This document shows, one piece after another, positions 25,976 through 35,482 of a stretch of 64,000 nt of DNA. The stretch's first letter is position 1; every line of letters starts with the position of its first letter. Origin of the DNA: Williamsia muralis NBRC 105860 (lineage in GTDB: Bacteria; Actinomycetota; Actinomycetes; Mycobacteriales; Mycobacteriaceae); NCBI RefSeq assembly GCF_001598915.1, contig NZ_BDAP01000002.1, positions 496,001-560,000 of the forward strand. The letters are read 5' to 3'. The notes under the pieces were generated by a model. That model ran no database searches, was not told the origin of the DNA, and saw only the letters and a program-made list of their open reading frames with translations. A program made the translations under genes and the position numbers.

Positions 25976-26719
25976 TCAGTCCACCGGCACCGAGCGGAAA
26001 TGGCTGATCACACGGCCTTCGGCGTACACGTGGAAGGCGAGCCCCGGGGGCTGGCCCTCGTTGATCACCTCGGCGCCTTCGAAGGGCAGGTTCAGCGTGG
26101 ACGCCACCCCCGGCGCGAGGCACACCGGTCGCCCGGCGAAGGCGGTGACCGCACCGGTGTGCGCGTGGCCGCACATGAAGTTGACGATGTTGGGATGCTT
26201 GTCGACCAGGGCGATCAGTCGCTCTTCGCCGGTCTGACGAATGGTGTCCATGAACGGCATCTGCAGCATGACCGGCGGGTGGTGGAAGGCGATGAACACC
26301 GGGACGTGTGGACCGGCCGAAGAGATCTCGGCATCCATCCACGCGATGGTCGCATCGTCGAGATATCCCTCGTTGCGTCCGGGAATCGAGCTGTCGCACA
26401 CCAGGAACAGGCCGCCCGCGATGGTCCGGGAGTGATTGAGAGGCCGGTCGGTGATGTGGGTGCCCAGGAGGCCGTGACTGAACTCGCCGCGGTCGTCGTG
26501 GTTGCCGGGACAGATGAGGATCGGCAAATCGCTGCGCAGGGTGGCGGCCGCTTCCTCGTACTGCGACTGCTTGCCGGTGTCGGTGATGTCGCCGGTGATC
26601 ACCAGCGCGTCGATGCCCTCGGCACGTGCGTTGATGTAGTCGAGCACAGCGGTGATGCGCCGGCGGGCACGGAGGGTCCCGTTGAAATGCAGATCACTCA
26701 TGTGCGCGACGACGAGCAC
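25976..26719 (-). CDS. Calcineurin-like metallophosphoesterase (cyclic nucleotide phosphodiesterase type)
   Basis: 247 residues from a GTG at 26719 behind AAGGAGG. All five metal-site motifs are visible: SDLHFNG (D8, H10), GDITD, GNHDD, the H-H in AFHHPP, and GHAH near the C-terminus. This is the class III cyclic nucleotide phosphodiesterase/CpdA pattern, as in M. tuberculosis Rv0805. cAMP is the usual substrate, but related enzymes cleave other phosphodiesters. Convergent with the lipoprotein gene, 14 bases apart. Confidence 0.9.
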   Translation of the reverse strand: MLVVAHMSDLHFNGTLRARRRITAVLDYINARAEGIDALVITGDITDTGKQSQYEEAAATLRSDLPILICPGNHDDRGEFSHGLLGTHITDRPLNHSRTIAGGLFLVCDSSIPGRNEGYLDDATIAWMDAEISSAGPHVPVFIAFHHPPVMLQMPFMDTIRQTGEERLIALVDKHPNIVNFMCGHAHTGAVTAFAGRPVCLAPGVASTLNLPFEGAEVINEGQPPGLAFHVYAEGRVISHFRSVPVD

Positions 26720-26915
26720 GTGGCCTCCTTCTGTGCGGCTGTGACGACCGATCTGGGGCGACCGATTCGGGCAGCCAGTACTCGGGGTACCCAATTCGGG
26801 GCGAACGAGCGAGGGGGGTCACGACGAGCGCCAGGCTAGACCGTAACGCGCCGCGAACAACCCGACGCGTTCAGCATCGGCCGATTGCCGGCGGGATGTG
26901 CTCGCCGGCCCGCCG
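26720..26915. other. Gap between metallophosphoesterase and ligD genes
   Basis: 196 bases. GCCGGCG (26887-26893) and CGCCGGC (26903-26909) form a 7-bp stem with a 9-nt loop, 7 bases beyond the ligD stop, a candidate ligD terminator on the minus strand. The upstream half should carry the metallophosphoesterase promoter; I see no clear -35/-10. Confidence 0.4.
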
Positions 26916-29291
26916 TCACAGGTCCCCGGGCAGCTTGTCGCGGCGGATTCCGCGCCAAGACGGGTGACGCAGATGACCGGTGCTCGTCCAGTCCATGAAT
27001 CTCACATCGGCCACCAGCTTCGGCAACACCCATACGGCGTCGGATTCGACGGGCCGATCGAGGCTGCCGATGAACGGCGAGGTCTTGCGGCGCAGGGGCT
27101 CGAGTTCCTCCATCAGGGACTCGAGTTGGCTGTCGGTGAAACCGGTGCCGACCCGACCTATGTAACGGAGACCGGTTGCCTCCGGTAGCCCCATCAGCAG
27201 TGACCCGATGCGTTGACTGCGGCCCCCTTTGCCGGGACGCCAGCCGCCGATCACCACCTCGATATCGGTCCAGTTCTTCTGTTTCCGCCACGTCTTCGTG
27301 CGGCGGCCCTGCTGATAGATGGAATCGCGGCGCTTGGCCACCACCCCTTCCCAGCCCCGTTCACGGCTGAAGGCAACGGCATTGGAGCCGGGACCCTCGA
27401 GGAGCGGCGGCAGCTGCACCCGCGAATCGGACGAAAACGCCTGCGCGACTTCCTCGAGTAGCTTGCGCCGGTCCTCCCACTTGAGTTTGAGCAGCGACGA
27501 ACCGTTGAGGTAGAGGATGTCGAAGAGCAAGAACTTGATGTCGAGGTCGTCGGTGGCCGCGCTGCGCCCGGCGAGCCGGGTGAAGTTGGTCCGGCCTTTC
27601 TCGTCGAACGCCACCACCTCGCCGTCGAGCACCACGTCGAGCAGTCCGAGATCGTCGGCGATGGGGTGGAGCTGGGGGAAGTCCTTGGTCATGTCGATGC
27701 CCGACCGCGACGTGAGCTGGAGCTTTCCTTCGATGTACCGCAACAGGATCCGGTAACCGTCCCACTTGCCCTCGAAAGCCCACTTGTCGTCGGTCAGTTC
27801 TTCGATGAGCTCGTCGGTGGCGAGCATCGGTCGTGGGTCGGCGAGGCTGTCGGGCACGATCGGCCGCGGCTCGTCGGACATCAGATGTGCCAACCAGTTC
27901 TTGTCACCGGTCTTGATCAGTGCATACCGGCCTTGAATCCGTTCGCCGTGCAGTCGGACGATGATCTCTTTGTCGCGCCACTTCTCGGTCTCGTAGGTGC
28001 CGCGGTCCCAGATCTCGACATGCCCGCCTCCGTATTCTCCGGCGGGGATGTCGCCTGCGAAGTCGGCGTAGTCGATCGGGTGGTCCTCGGTCTGCACGGC
28101 GAGCCGATTCTGGTCACCGTCGAGCGGCAGGTTCTTGGGCACGGCCCACGACACGAGCACACCGCCGCGTTCGAGCCGGAAGTCGTAGTGCAGGCGGCGG
28201 GCGTGGTGCTCCTGGATCACGAAGATGGGCCCGGCGGCCTGCTCGTCTTCGGATCGGCTGTCGCCGAAGGGCTCCGGCGTCTTTCGCTCGTCGCGCTTGC
28301 GCCGGTACTCCCCGAGGTCGACCACCGGCGGAGATGCCGCAGCCCGGCCGGGCGCGGGCTTCTCGGACTTTTCTGGGTCTGCCGCGGCCTCGCCGTCATC
28401 GGATTCTGCCTCCAGTCCGATCAGCAGGTCGCCGAACTGTTCGAGCCTGTCCGGCATCTCGTCGAACGGGATGTGCCGGATGTCCTTGTCGGCCAGCTCA
28501 TCCCAGTGCCGGGGAGCGGCGACCCAGGGTTCCTCGCGGCCACGCATCGAGTAGGGCGCCAGCGTGGTCTTGGAGGCGCTGTTCTGGCTCCAGTCGACGA
28601 ACACCTTGCCGCCGCGCACCGATTTGGTCATCTGGGCAGTCACCAGATCGGGGGTCTCGTTCTGCAACTGGGTGCCGATCTGTCTGGCGACCTTGCGTGC
28701 GGAATCCGACGAGATGGCCTTGTCGAGCCGGAAATAGATGTGGATTCCCTTGGAGCCGCTGGTCACCGGGAAGCACGGCAGCCCGATGCCGTCGAGCATC
28801 TCCTTGATGCGCAGCGCCACCTTCGCGCACTGGAACAACGTGACGTCCGGCCCGGGATCGAGATCGAGGACCACTCGATCGGTCATGCGATCGACTTTGT
28901 ACGGGACGTCGGCCTGGCCCGGCGGCAGCGTCCACTGCGGCACGTGCAGTTCCAACGCGGCTTGCTGTGCGAGCCAGACCAACTCGGCGCGCGAGGTCAG
29001 CACCGGGTAGACCACCTTGCGGTCGCTGTGGTCCAGACGGACCCGGCCGAGCCATTCCGGAGCGTGATCGGGCAGGTTCTTCTCGAAGAACGGGGTCGAG
29101 TTCACACCGTCCGGCCACCTCTTGCGGGTCACCGGCCGGTCACGGATGTGCGGCAACATCATCGAGCTGATGTCGCTGTAGTACTCGATGACCTGCGCCT
29201 TGACGGTCCCGGTTGCCGGGTAGATCACCTTGTCGAGGTGGGTCACGGCGATCTTGTGACCGTCGACCTCGAGTGTGTTGCGGCTGGCCAT
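26916..29291 (-). CDS. ligD: Multifunctional non-homologous end-joining ligase LigD
   Basis: 791 residues from the ATG at 29291; a longer in-frame extension is a shadow over the ku leader. Order polymerase/primase - phosphoesterase - ligase as in mycobacteria. The polymerase domain (about 1-290) has DLDPGPDVTLFQCAKV with metal-binding aspartates; the phosphoesterase has HHARRLHYDFRLERGGVL (about 365-382); the ligase nucleotidyl lysine is K509 in FEGKWDGYR. It fills and seals double-strand breaks held by Ku. Divergent from ku across 61 bases, so both are probably co-regulated. Confidence 0.96.
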   Translation of the reverse strand: MASRNTLEVDGHKIAVTHLDKVIYPATGTVKAQVIEYYSDISSMMLPHIRDRPVTRKRWPDGVNSTPFFEKNLPDHAPEWLGRVRLDHSDRKVVYPVLTSRAELVWLAQQAALELHVPQWTLPPGQADVPYKVDRMTDRVVLDLDPGPDVTLFQCAKVALRIKEMLDGIGLPCFPVTSGSKGIHIYFRLDKAISSDSARKVARQIGTQLQNETPDLVTAQMTKSVRGGKVFVDWSQNSASKTTLAPYSMRGREEPWVAAPRHWDELADKDIRHIPFDEMPDRLEQFGDLLIGLEAESDDGEAAADPEKSEKPAPGRAAASPPVVDLGEYRRKRDERKTPEPFGDSRSEDEQAAGPIFVIQEHHARRLHYDFRLERGGVLVSWAVPKNLPLDGDQNRLAVQTEDHPIDYADFAGDIPAGEYGGGHVEIWDRGTYETEKWRDKEIIVRLHGERIQGRYALIKTGDKNWLAHLMSDEPRPIVPDSLADPRPMLATDELIEELTDDKWAFEGKWDGYRILLRYIEGKLQLTSRSGIDMTKDFPQLHPIADDLGLLDVVLDGEVVAFDEKGRTNFTRLAGRSAATDDLDIKFLLFDILYLNGSSLLKLKWEDRRKLLEEVAQAFSSDSRVQLPPLLEGPGSNAVAFSRERGWEGVVAKRRDSIYQQGRRTKTWRKQKNWTDIEVVIGGWRPGKGGRSQRIGSLLMGLPEATGLRYIGRVGTGFTDSQLESLMEELEPLRRKTSPFIGSLDRPVESDAVWVLPKLVADVRFMDWTSTGHLRHPSWRGIRRDKLPGDL

Positions 29292-29324
29292 GGTTCGGAC
29301 TTTCCTGGTGGAGGGGGCTGCGCC

Positions 29325-29345
29325 TTGTGCGAGATACCTGCACAA
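29325..29345. promoter_or_regulatory. Inverted repeat in the ligD/ku divergent promoter gap
   Basis: TTGTGC (29325-29330) and GCACAA (29340-29345) are perfect 6-bp arms around 9 bases, placed 7 bases before the ku ATG. No LexA-type GAAC-N4-GTTC is present in the 61-base gap, so an SOS site is not indicated. Confidence 0.35.
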
Positions 29346-29352
29346 TGACGAT

Positions 29353-30303
29353 ATGCGCTCGATCTGGAAAGGCGATCTCAGCTTTGGCTTGGTCAACGTA
29401 CCGGTCAAGGTCTATTCAGCGACCGAGAGTCACGATCGCAAATCACACCAGGTCGACTCGAACGACGGCACCCGCATTCGCTATCGAAAGGTCCGCGAGG
29501 GCACCGACGAAGAAGTCGAGTTCTCGCAGATCGCGAACGCGTACGAGAGTGACACCGGTCAGACCGTGGTGCTGACCAAAGACGATCTGGCCGAGCTGCC
29601 CGTCCAGCGCAGTCCGGAGATCTCGATCACCGACTTCGTCCCAGTTGATCAGGTCGACCCGATCTACTTCGACAAGCCCTACTACCTGGAGCCGGCCAGC
29701 AAGTCGCCGAAAGCGTACGCGCTGATGCGCGAGGCTCTCAAAGACACAGACCGGCTGGCCATCGCCACCTTCACCCTCCGTAACCGCACCCGGTTGGCGG
29801 CACTACGAGTGGTCGGAAATGTACTGACCCTCCAGACGTTGCTCTGGCCGGACGAAGTCCGCGAGGCGGCATTTCCGTCGCTCGACGAGTCGCCCGACCT
29901 CAAGCCGCAGGAACTCAAGATGGCGGCCTCGCTCATCGAGTCGATGTCGGCGGACTTCGACCCGAGCCAATACGAGGACACTTATCAGAACGAGTTGAGC
30001 AAGCTGATCGAAGCCAAGGCGGAGGGCACCGAAGCGTTCACCGCACCCGAGAAGGCGGAGGACGAAGACGACGACTCCGAAGTGGCCGACCTGCTCGCTG
30101 CGCTGCGCGCATCGGTGAAGAACCGCACCGGCTCGGCCGACGACTCGGACGACTCCGACGGCAGCGAGGACTCCGATTCGGGCAAGACGCCCGCGAAGAA
30201 GACGGCCGCGAAGAAGGCACCTGCCAAGAAGGCTCCGGCCAAGAAGGCCGCGGCAAAATCAACCGCTGCCAAGAAAGCCCCGGCAAAACGTAAGGCCGGC
30301 TGA
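29353..30303 (+). CDS. ku: DNA end-binding protein Ku
   Basis: 316 residues from the ATG at 29353. The Ku core (about 1-255) starts MRSIWKGDLSFGLVNVPVK and holds the bridge region FDKPYYLEPASKSPKAYALM. The tail after about 275 is acidic (DDSDDSDGSEDSDS), then a lysine/alanine/proline repeat of the AKKAPAKKA type, like histone H1 tails, absent from short Ku proteins and known to bind DNA or help slide inward. It works with LigD as a homodimer at double-strand breaks. Upstream extension in the frame is non-coding. Confidence 0.96.
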   Translation: MRSIWKGDLSFGLVNVPVKVYSATESHDRKSHQVDSNDGTRIRYRKVREGTDEEVEFSQIANAYESDTGQTVVLTKDDLAELPVQRSPEISITDFVPVDQVDPIYFDKPYYLEPASKSPKAYALMREALKDTDRLAIATFTLRNRTRLAALRVVGNVLTLQTLLWPDEVREAAFPSLDESPDLKPQELKMAASLIESMSADFDPSQYEDTYQNELSKLIEAKAEGTEAFTAPEKAEDEDDDSEVADLLAALRASVKNRTGSADDSDDSDGSEDSDSGKTPAKKTAAKKAPAKKAPAKKAAAKSTAAKKAPAKRKAG

Positions 30304-30425
30304 CCCGAAGCCGCGGTTGACCTGCGGTCATACCGAATATCATCCGTGAGGCCGATGGCCGTCGCTCGGTCCTCTGGCAATCTGGACAGATCGAACAGCA
30401 ACAGAAACAAGAAGCCGGTGGCGCA

Positions 30426-33224
30426 GTGAGCGAACCGATGAGCGCCAGAGCCCGTCGGCGCGTCACCGCCATCGAGATCGCCGAGGCAGCGGCCCTCGCA
30501 GACGTCGCGGCGGCGATCTGTGTGTTGAGCCGGTTCCTGCCCATCGGGGGCGCGGCCTCGTTGGTCGCATCCGTCCCGTTCGCGATCCTTGCCGGGCGTC
30601 GGCGACTGCGGGTGAGTCTGCTCGGCGCGCTCACCGGGTACATCGTGGCGTTCTTGTTCGGTGGGTTCTCCGCCGCGAACCTGGTCGGAAGTGCGGCGAT
30701 CTTCGGCACGCTCTCGGGAATCGCGCTGCGTCGTGGCTGGAACGCTCCGCGGGTCACCCTCACCGCACTGTTCGCGATCGCGGTGCCGTCGGCGGCTGTC
30801 GCGACCGGTCTTCTGGCTCTGTTCACCGATTACCGCGAGTTCATGATCAAACAGATCGACAACGGGTGGCGGGGCACCAAGCGATTGATGGACAACGCGG
30901 GCTTCGATCAGTTCACGTCCGTGGTCGACCCGGCGGTCAACTGGTGTCTCGACTACTGGTGGATCGCGATACCCGCGTCCGGAATCGCGGGGGTCACGTT
31001 CTCCGCACTGACCGTGTTCCTCCTTCATCGCCGGCCGGTCCCGCCGATGATCGCCCGACTGGGCACACCGCACACCGACGAACGACGTCCCGACGCCGGC
31101 CCCGTCGGCCCCTTGCCCGTGCGTCTGGACAATGTCGCCGTCACCTACCCGGGTGCAACAGAGCCGGTCATCGCCGATGTGTCGATGACCCTCGCGGCCG
31201 GGGAACTGGTGGCGGTGACGGGGCCCAACGGAGTCGGCAAGTCGACTCTCGCGAAGGTGGTCGCCGGACGTGATCCCACCGCGGGCACGGTCAGCCGGCC
31301 GGGGGCGGTCGGACTGGGTCGTCCGGGTGGCACCGCGGTGATCAGTCAGCGGCCCGAGACCCAGGTGCTGGGCATGGTGGTGGCCGATGACCTCGCGTGG
31401 GGCAATCCCGGACTCACCGAAACCCAGATGAAGGCATTGCTCGATCAGGTCGGTCTGGGCGGCATGCTGTACCGCGAGACCGGGACCCTGTCCGGTGGTC
31501 AGCTGCAACGTCTTGCGATAGCGGCGGCGCTGTCCCGACATCCTGCTGTGCTCATCAGTGACGAATCCACGGCGATGATCGACCAGGAGGGTCGCGCGGC
31601 GGTCAACGGGATCTTCCGATCGCTCGCCGACCACGGTGAGACCGCCGTCCTCCAGATCACCCACGACACCGACGAATCGGCGGTCGCCGACCGGGAGATC
31701 GCGCTGGATTCCCGGCATTCGTCGGTGTCCACCAAGCTGCGGACCACCACCGGCGCCGGCCGCGCGATCCGCGGCGCTCAGGTCAGCCTGATCGACGTCG
31801 GGTACGCCCACGACGCCGGGACGCCCTGGCACAACCAGATCTTCAGCGGGTTGAACCTGCACTTCGAGCCGGGCTCGGCCGTGCTGCTCACCGGCCCCAA
31901 CGGAGCCGGCAAATCCACCCTCGCAAGGGTGATGACCGGGCTGCAGCAGCCCACCTCGGGCCGGGTGCTGGTCGACGGGATGCCGGTGCAGAACGGTCGG
32001 CAACACGCGTTGCTCGGGTTCCAGTATTCGCGCCTGCAGATCGTTCGGTCCCGCGCCCGCGCGGACGTCAAGGATGCCGCGGGTGTCGACGACACCGCGG
32101 CCAACGCGGCGCTGCTCGAGCTCGGCCTCAACTCCGCGGTCATCGGTGACGCGTTGGTGGACGAGCTGTCGGTGGGTCAGCAACGGCGGGTTGCCCTGGC
32201 CGGGCTGCTCGCCTGCAAGCCGCGACTGCTGGTTCTCGACGAGCCGCTCGCCGGTCTGGACGCCCCGGCCCGCGGCGCGATGGTCGCCGCGCTGCAGCGG
32301 GTGAAGGCGTCGGGCACCACACTCGTGGTGATCTCGCATGATGTCGGTGAGCTCGACGCGCTCGTCGACAGGACGATTGTCGTCGACGAGGGCACCGTCG
32401 ACGGGCAGCCGGTCACGCCGGCACCGCCGCCCTCGAGTCTGAAATCCACCGCGAACCTGGCCAGCGTGGTGCGCACGCTGCCCCACCCATCGCCCGCGCG
32501 CAGATGGTGGGTGGGGACAAAACTTGTGGTGTTGGCGGCGATCGCGCTGATGTTCGCGCTCGAACCCACCTGGCTCAGTGTTGCCGTCGGCGCCACGATC
32601 GCCGCAGGCTGGACCGTGCTGGGCAGGGTGCCGCGCGCTGCCGTTCCCCGACTGCCACTCTGGCTCGTCGGGATCACACTCTTCGGCGGGTTCATCACCG
32701 CCCTCGGTGGCGACGAGCCGTACGTCACCGTCGGCGGGGTGGAGTTCGGGCTGGGCGGTGCCGCGTACTGGGGAATCCTCATCTGCATGACGGTCATCTC
32801 GCTGTACAGCGCGTTGCTGTTCTGCTGGACCACCCCGATGGTCGAGATACCTGCGTTTGCACAGCGGCTGGTCGGGTGGGCAGCGCGGCTGGGTATCCCC
32901 GCGCAGTCGGCCGCGGTGTCGGTGGCCCTTGCGCTGCGGTTGTGCCCGTTCTTGATCAGTGACTTCCGCACCCTGCTGCAGACCATCGCTCAGCGCAGGT
33001 CCGACAAAGAGCAGACGGCGCGGGAGAGGATCAACGGGTGGGCGGCCTGTCTGCCGATCGTCTGTTCACTTGCCTGCCAGAACGGACGCGAGCTCGCGGC
33101 CGCCATCGAAGCCCGAGGTGGGGTGGGATCGGTGTCCCGATCTGACCGGAGTCCGAGATTTATGGACCTCCTCGTGCTTATCGTGGTCCTCGGGTCGGTA
33201 GGCGCGGTCGTCGCGCTGGGATGA
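30426..33224 (+). CDS. Single-polypeptide ECF-type transporter (S-like, ATPase-ATPase, EcfT)
   Basis: 932 residues, a fusion. Residues about 15-205 form six or so membrane helices of an S-like/DUF2232-type substrate domain. Two ABC ATPases follow: Walker A GPNGVGKST at 266-274 with LSGGQLQRL near 354, and GPNGAGKST at 490-498 with LSVGQQRRV near 580 and LVLDEPLAGLD. From about 695 to the end is an EcfT-like membrane domain ending in LRLCPFLISDFRTLLQ and the coupling segment EARGGVG. The whole vitamin/metal importer is thus in one chain, whereas M. tuberculosis, as I recall, splits it as Rv2326c and Rv2325c. GTG/ATG starts upstream are weak; substrate unknown. Confidence 0.9.
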   Translation: MSEPMSARARRRVTAIEIAEAAALADVAAAICVLSRFLPIGGAASLVASVPFAILAGRRRLRVSLLGALTGYIVAFLFGGFSAANLVGSAAIFGTLSGIALRRGWNAPRVTLTALFAIAVPSAAVATGLLALFTDYREFMIKQIDNGWRGTKRLMDNAGFDQFTSVVDPAVNWCLDYWWIAIPASGIAGVTFSALTVFLLHRRPVPPMIARLGTPHTDERRPDAGPVGPLPVRLDNVAVTYPGATEPVIADVSMTLAAGELVAVTGPNGVGKSTLAKVVAGRDPTAGTVSRPGAVGLGRPGGTAVISQRPETQVLGMVVADDLAWGNPGLTETQMKALLDQVGLGGMLYRETGTLSGGQLQRLAIAAALSRHPAVLISDESTAMIDQEGRAAVNGIFRSLADHGETAVLQITHDTDESAVADREIALDSRHSSVSTKLRTTTGAGRAIRGAQVSLIDVGYAHDAGTPWHNQIFSGLNLHFEPGSAVLLTGPNGAGKSTLARVMTGLQQPTSGRVLVDGMPVQNGRQHALLGFQYSRLQIVRSRARADVKDAAGVDDTAANAALLELGLNSAVIGDALVDELSVGQQRRVALAGLLACKPRLLVLDEPLAGLDAPARGAMVAALQRVKASGTTLVVISHDVGELDALVDRTIVVDEGTVDGQPVTPAPPPSSLKSTANLASVVRTLPHPSPARRWWVGTKLVVLAAIALMFALEPTWLSVAVGATIAAGWTVLGRVPRAAVPRLPLWLVGITLFGGFITALGGDEPYVTVGGVEFGLGGAAYWGILICMTVISLYSALLFCWTTPMVEIPAFAQRLVGWAARLGIPAQSAAVSVALALRLCPFLISDFRTLLQTIAQRRSDKEQTARERINGWAACLPIVCSLACQNGRELAAAIEARGGVGSVSRSDRSPRFMDLLVLIVVLGSVGAVVALG

Positions 33225-33289
33225 GCCCCCGCGGCCACGGCCGCGCGCGGGCAGACGGCCCGGTGCCGCGACAAGTGGAGGTCTGCGCA

Positions 33290-34852
33290 GTGATCGACGA
33301 TCAACGGCAAGAGCACATCCAAGGGCAAGAGCGCCCGGGAGCGCCCGACGTCTCTGACACCGACATCCCGTACACCGACGTCGTCATCATCGGTGCGGGG
33401 CTGTCAGGGATCGGCGCGGCCTACCGGATCGCCGAGAAGAACCCATCTCTCACCTACACGCTGCTCGAGCGCCGTTCCAGGATCGGCGGCACCTGGGACC
33501 TGTTCCGGTACCCCGGAATCCGCTCGGACAGCGACATCTTCACCCTCAGCTTTCCTTACGAGCCCTGGACGCGTGAGGAGTCGGTGGCCGACGGTGACCA
33601 CATCCGCGACTACATCACCGCCACCGCACACAAGTACGGCATCGACCGGCAGATCCGATTCGACACCAGAGTTCGGTCGGCCGATTGGGATTCGACCACC
33701 GACACCTGGACCGTGCATGCCGAGCACAACGGCACCGAGACCACGTTCCGGTGCCGGTTCCTGTTCTTCGGCACCGGCTATTACAACTACGACGAGGGCT
33801 ACACACCTGAGTTCGAGGGTCTGGAGAACTTCGCCGGCCAGGTGATCCATCCTCAGTTCTGGCCCGAGGACCTCGACGTCACCGGCAAGAAGGTGGTGGT
33901 GATCGGCAGCGGGGCGACGGCGATCACGCTGATCCCGGCCCTTGCCGAGGCCGCGGACTCGGTGACGATGCTCCAGCGGACCCCCACCTACATCATCTCG
34001 ATGCCGAAGGTGGAGCCGCTGGCCAATGTGATTCGAAAGGTGCTGCCACGCAAGATCGCCCACAACGTGGTGCGGTGGCGCAACGTTCTGCTGAACTCCT
34101 TCATCTATCTCGTCGCACGTAAGTCGCCCCGCGTCGCGAAGCGGTTCCTGCGCAACATCGCCGTCCGTAACCTCCCCGAGGGTTACGACGTCGACACCCA
34201 TTTCAAACCCTCTTATCAGCCGTGGGATCAACGGATGTGTCTGGCGCCGGGCGCTGATCTGTACAAGGCCATCGCCGAGGGTAAAGCGTCCGTGGTCACC
34301 GACCACATCGAGACGTTCGACTCCGCCGGGATCCGGCTCCGGTCAGGGGACCACCTGGACGCCGACATCATCGTCACGGCCACCGGACTGCAACTGCAAG
34401 CGCTCGGCGGGATCGCCGTCAGCGTCGACGGGGAGGACGTCAAACCGAGTGATCGGTTTGTCTACAAGGGCCACATGCTCGAAGACGTACCGAACATGTC
34501 CTGGTGTGTGGGCTATACCAACGCATCATGGACGCTGCGCGCCGACATGACAGCGCAATCGGTGGCAAAATTGCTGTCGCACATGACGTCTCACGGCTAC
34601 ACGCACGCCTACCCGCATCTCGGCGACGAGGTGCTCACCGAGAAGTTCGCGTGGGACATCAAGGCGGGTTACGTCCTGCGATCGCCGCATGCGCTGCCGA
34701 AGTCGGGCACCAGACGTCCGTGGAACGTGCGACAGAACTTCCTCCTCGATTCCCTCGATCACCGGTTCGATCGCATCGGCGAATCGATGATCTTCGGTCG
34801 GGCCACCACTCCCGCCACCGCACCGACGGTCTCCGAGTCGTCCGTGCGGTGA
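33290..34852 (+). CDS. Baeyer-Villiger flavin monooxygenase, EthA-like
   Basis: 520 residues from the GTG at 33290, chosen for GGAGG at 33277-33281. An ATG at 33221 forms an ATGA overlap with the transporter stop and is the alternative. GAGLSGIGAAY binds FAD; GGTWDLFRYPGIRSDSD and the Baeyer-Villiger signature FAGQVIHPQFWP (181-192) follow; GSGATAITL binds NADPH. Long stretches resemble EthA of M. tuberculosis, the enzyme that oxidises ketones and activates thioamide drugs. A 16-base GC-rich palindrome lies at 33230-33245. A TetR gene follows 13 bases later. Confidence 0.93.
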   Translation: MIDDQRQEHIQGQERPGAPDVSDTDIPYTDVVIIGAGLSGIGAAYRIAEKNPSLTYTLLERRSRIGGTWDLFRYPGIRSDSDIFTLSFPYEPWTREESVADGDHIRDYITATAHKYGIDRQIRFDTRVRSADWDSTTDTWTVHAEHNGTETTFRCRFLFFGTGYYNYDEGYTPEFEGLENFAGQVIHPQFWPEDLDVTGKKVVVIGSGATAITLIPALAEAADSVTMLQRTPTYIISMPKVEPLANVIRKVLPRKIAHNVVRWRNVLLNSFIYLVARKSPRVAKRFLRNIAVRNLPEGYDVDTHFKPSYQPWDQRMCLAPGADLYKAIAEGKASVVTDHIETFDSAGIRLRSGDHLDADIIVTATGLQLQALGGIAVSVDGEDVKPSDRFVYKGHMLEDVPNMSWCVGYTNASWTLRADMTAQSVAKLLSHMTSHGYTHAYPHLGDEVLTEKFAWDIKAGYVLRSPHALPKSGTRRPWNVRQNFLLDSLDHRFDRIGESMIFGRATTPATAPTVSESSVR

Positions 34853-34865
34853 TTGAATCGGTGCG

Positions 34866-35459
34866 GTGAGCACATCGGACACAGAAGCGACAGCTGACGA
34901 GCCGAGGCCTCCGGGCCGGCCTCGCGACGGTTCGATCGACGACCGGATAGTCGCGGTGACCCGCGAAATGCTCCTCGATGTCGGGTGGGAGGGGCTGAGC
35001 CTGCGTGCTGTCGCGGCAAAGGCCGGCGTCGGGCGGGCGAGTCTGCGTCGCCGGTGGCGTACCAAGGCCGAACTGGTGTTGCATGCGATCCTCGGGCCCG
35101 AGCCCGACATGTCGCGGTTCGACGGATCCGACCGGGTGCAGTGGATCACCGAGACGGTCAACGGAAGTCACGAGTTGTTCGCCACCCCGGAGGTACGGGC
35201 CGCGGTCCCCGGATTGCTTCAGGCGCTGCGGGAGAACGATGACCTACGCCGGCGCCTGTGGTCGGATTTCAGTGGGCCGCCCGCATCGCTGTTCGCTGCG
35301 GACCCGGAGTCGACCAAGTCTGCCGATCCCGATGTCGATGCCCGCGCCATCTTGGCCCTCGCCGCGGGGTCGGCGCTGTTCCTCAGCGCGGTCGCCACCG
35401 ACGACGACTCCGATGTCCTGCGGCGCAGGATCATCGAAATCCTCACGGCCGCATTGTGA
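34866..35459 (+). CDS. TetR-family transcriptional regulator
   Basis: 197 residues from a GTG at 34866. N-terminal helix-turn-helix at about 25-70 (SLRAVAAKAGVGRASLRRRW), then a helical ligand-binding domain. It is co-directional with the EthA-like gene, 13 bases after its stop, and so probably controls that operon. In M. tuberculosis EthR is divergent from EthA; here the order is changed. Residues 5-22 are acidic and Pro-rich (PRPPGRPRDG), common in actinobacterial TetRs. Binding site not identified. Confidence 0.87.
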   Translation: MSTSDTEATADEPRPPGRPRDGSIDDRIVAVTREMLLDVGWEGLSLRAVAAKAGVGRASLRRRWRTKAELVLHAILGPEPDMSRFDGSDRVQWITETVNGSHELFATPEVRAAVPGLLQALRENDDLRRRLWSDFSGPPASLFAADPESTKSADPDVDARAILALAAGSALFLSAVATDDDSDVLRRRIIEILTAAL

Positions 35460-35482
35460 TGCATGTTCTTCACCTGCTCAGA

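Noticed and set aside
27666-29348. 560-codon plus-strand frame opposite ligD
   Set aside because: LigD domains are intact on the minus strand; the plus frame has no recognisable motifs.
29292-29352. SOS/LexA box in the ligD-ku gap
   Set aside because: No GAAC-N4-GTTC match was found, only a TTGTGC/GCACAA repeat.
29985-32486. 833-codon minus-strand frame across ku and the ECF transporter
   Set aside because: Composition is that of codon shadow (Arg, Gly, His, Asp), and it spans two well-supported genes on the other strand.
33230-33245. CGCGGCC-AC-GGCCGCG palindrome before the EthA-like gene
   Set aside because: All G and C apart from one base, easily due to composition; kept only as a note, not as an operator.
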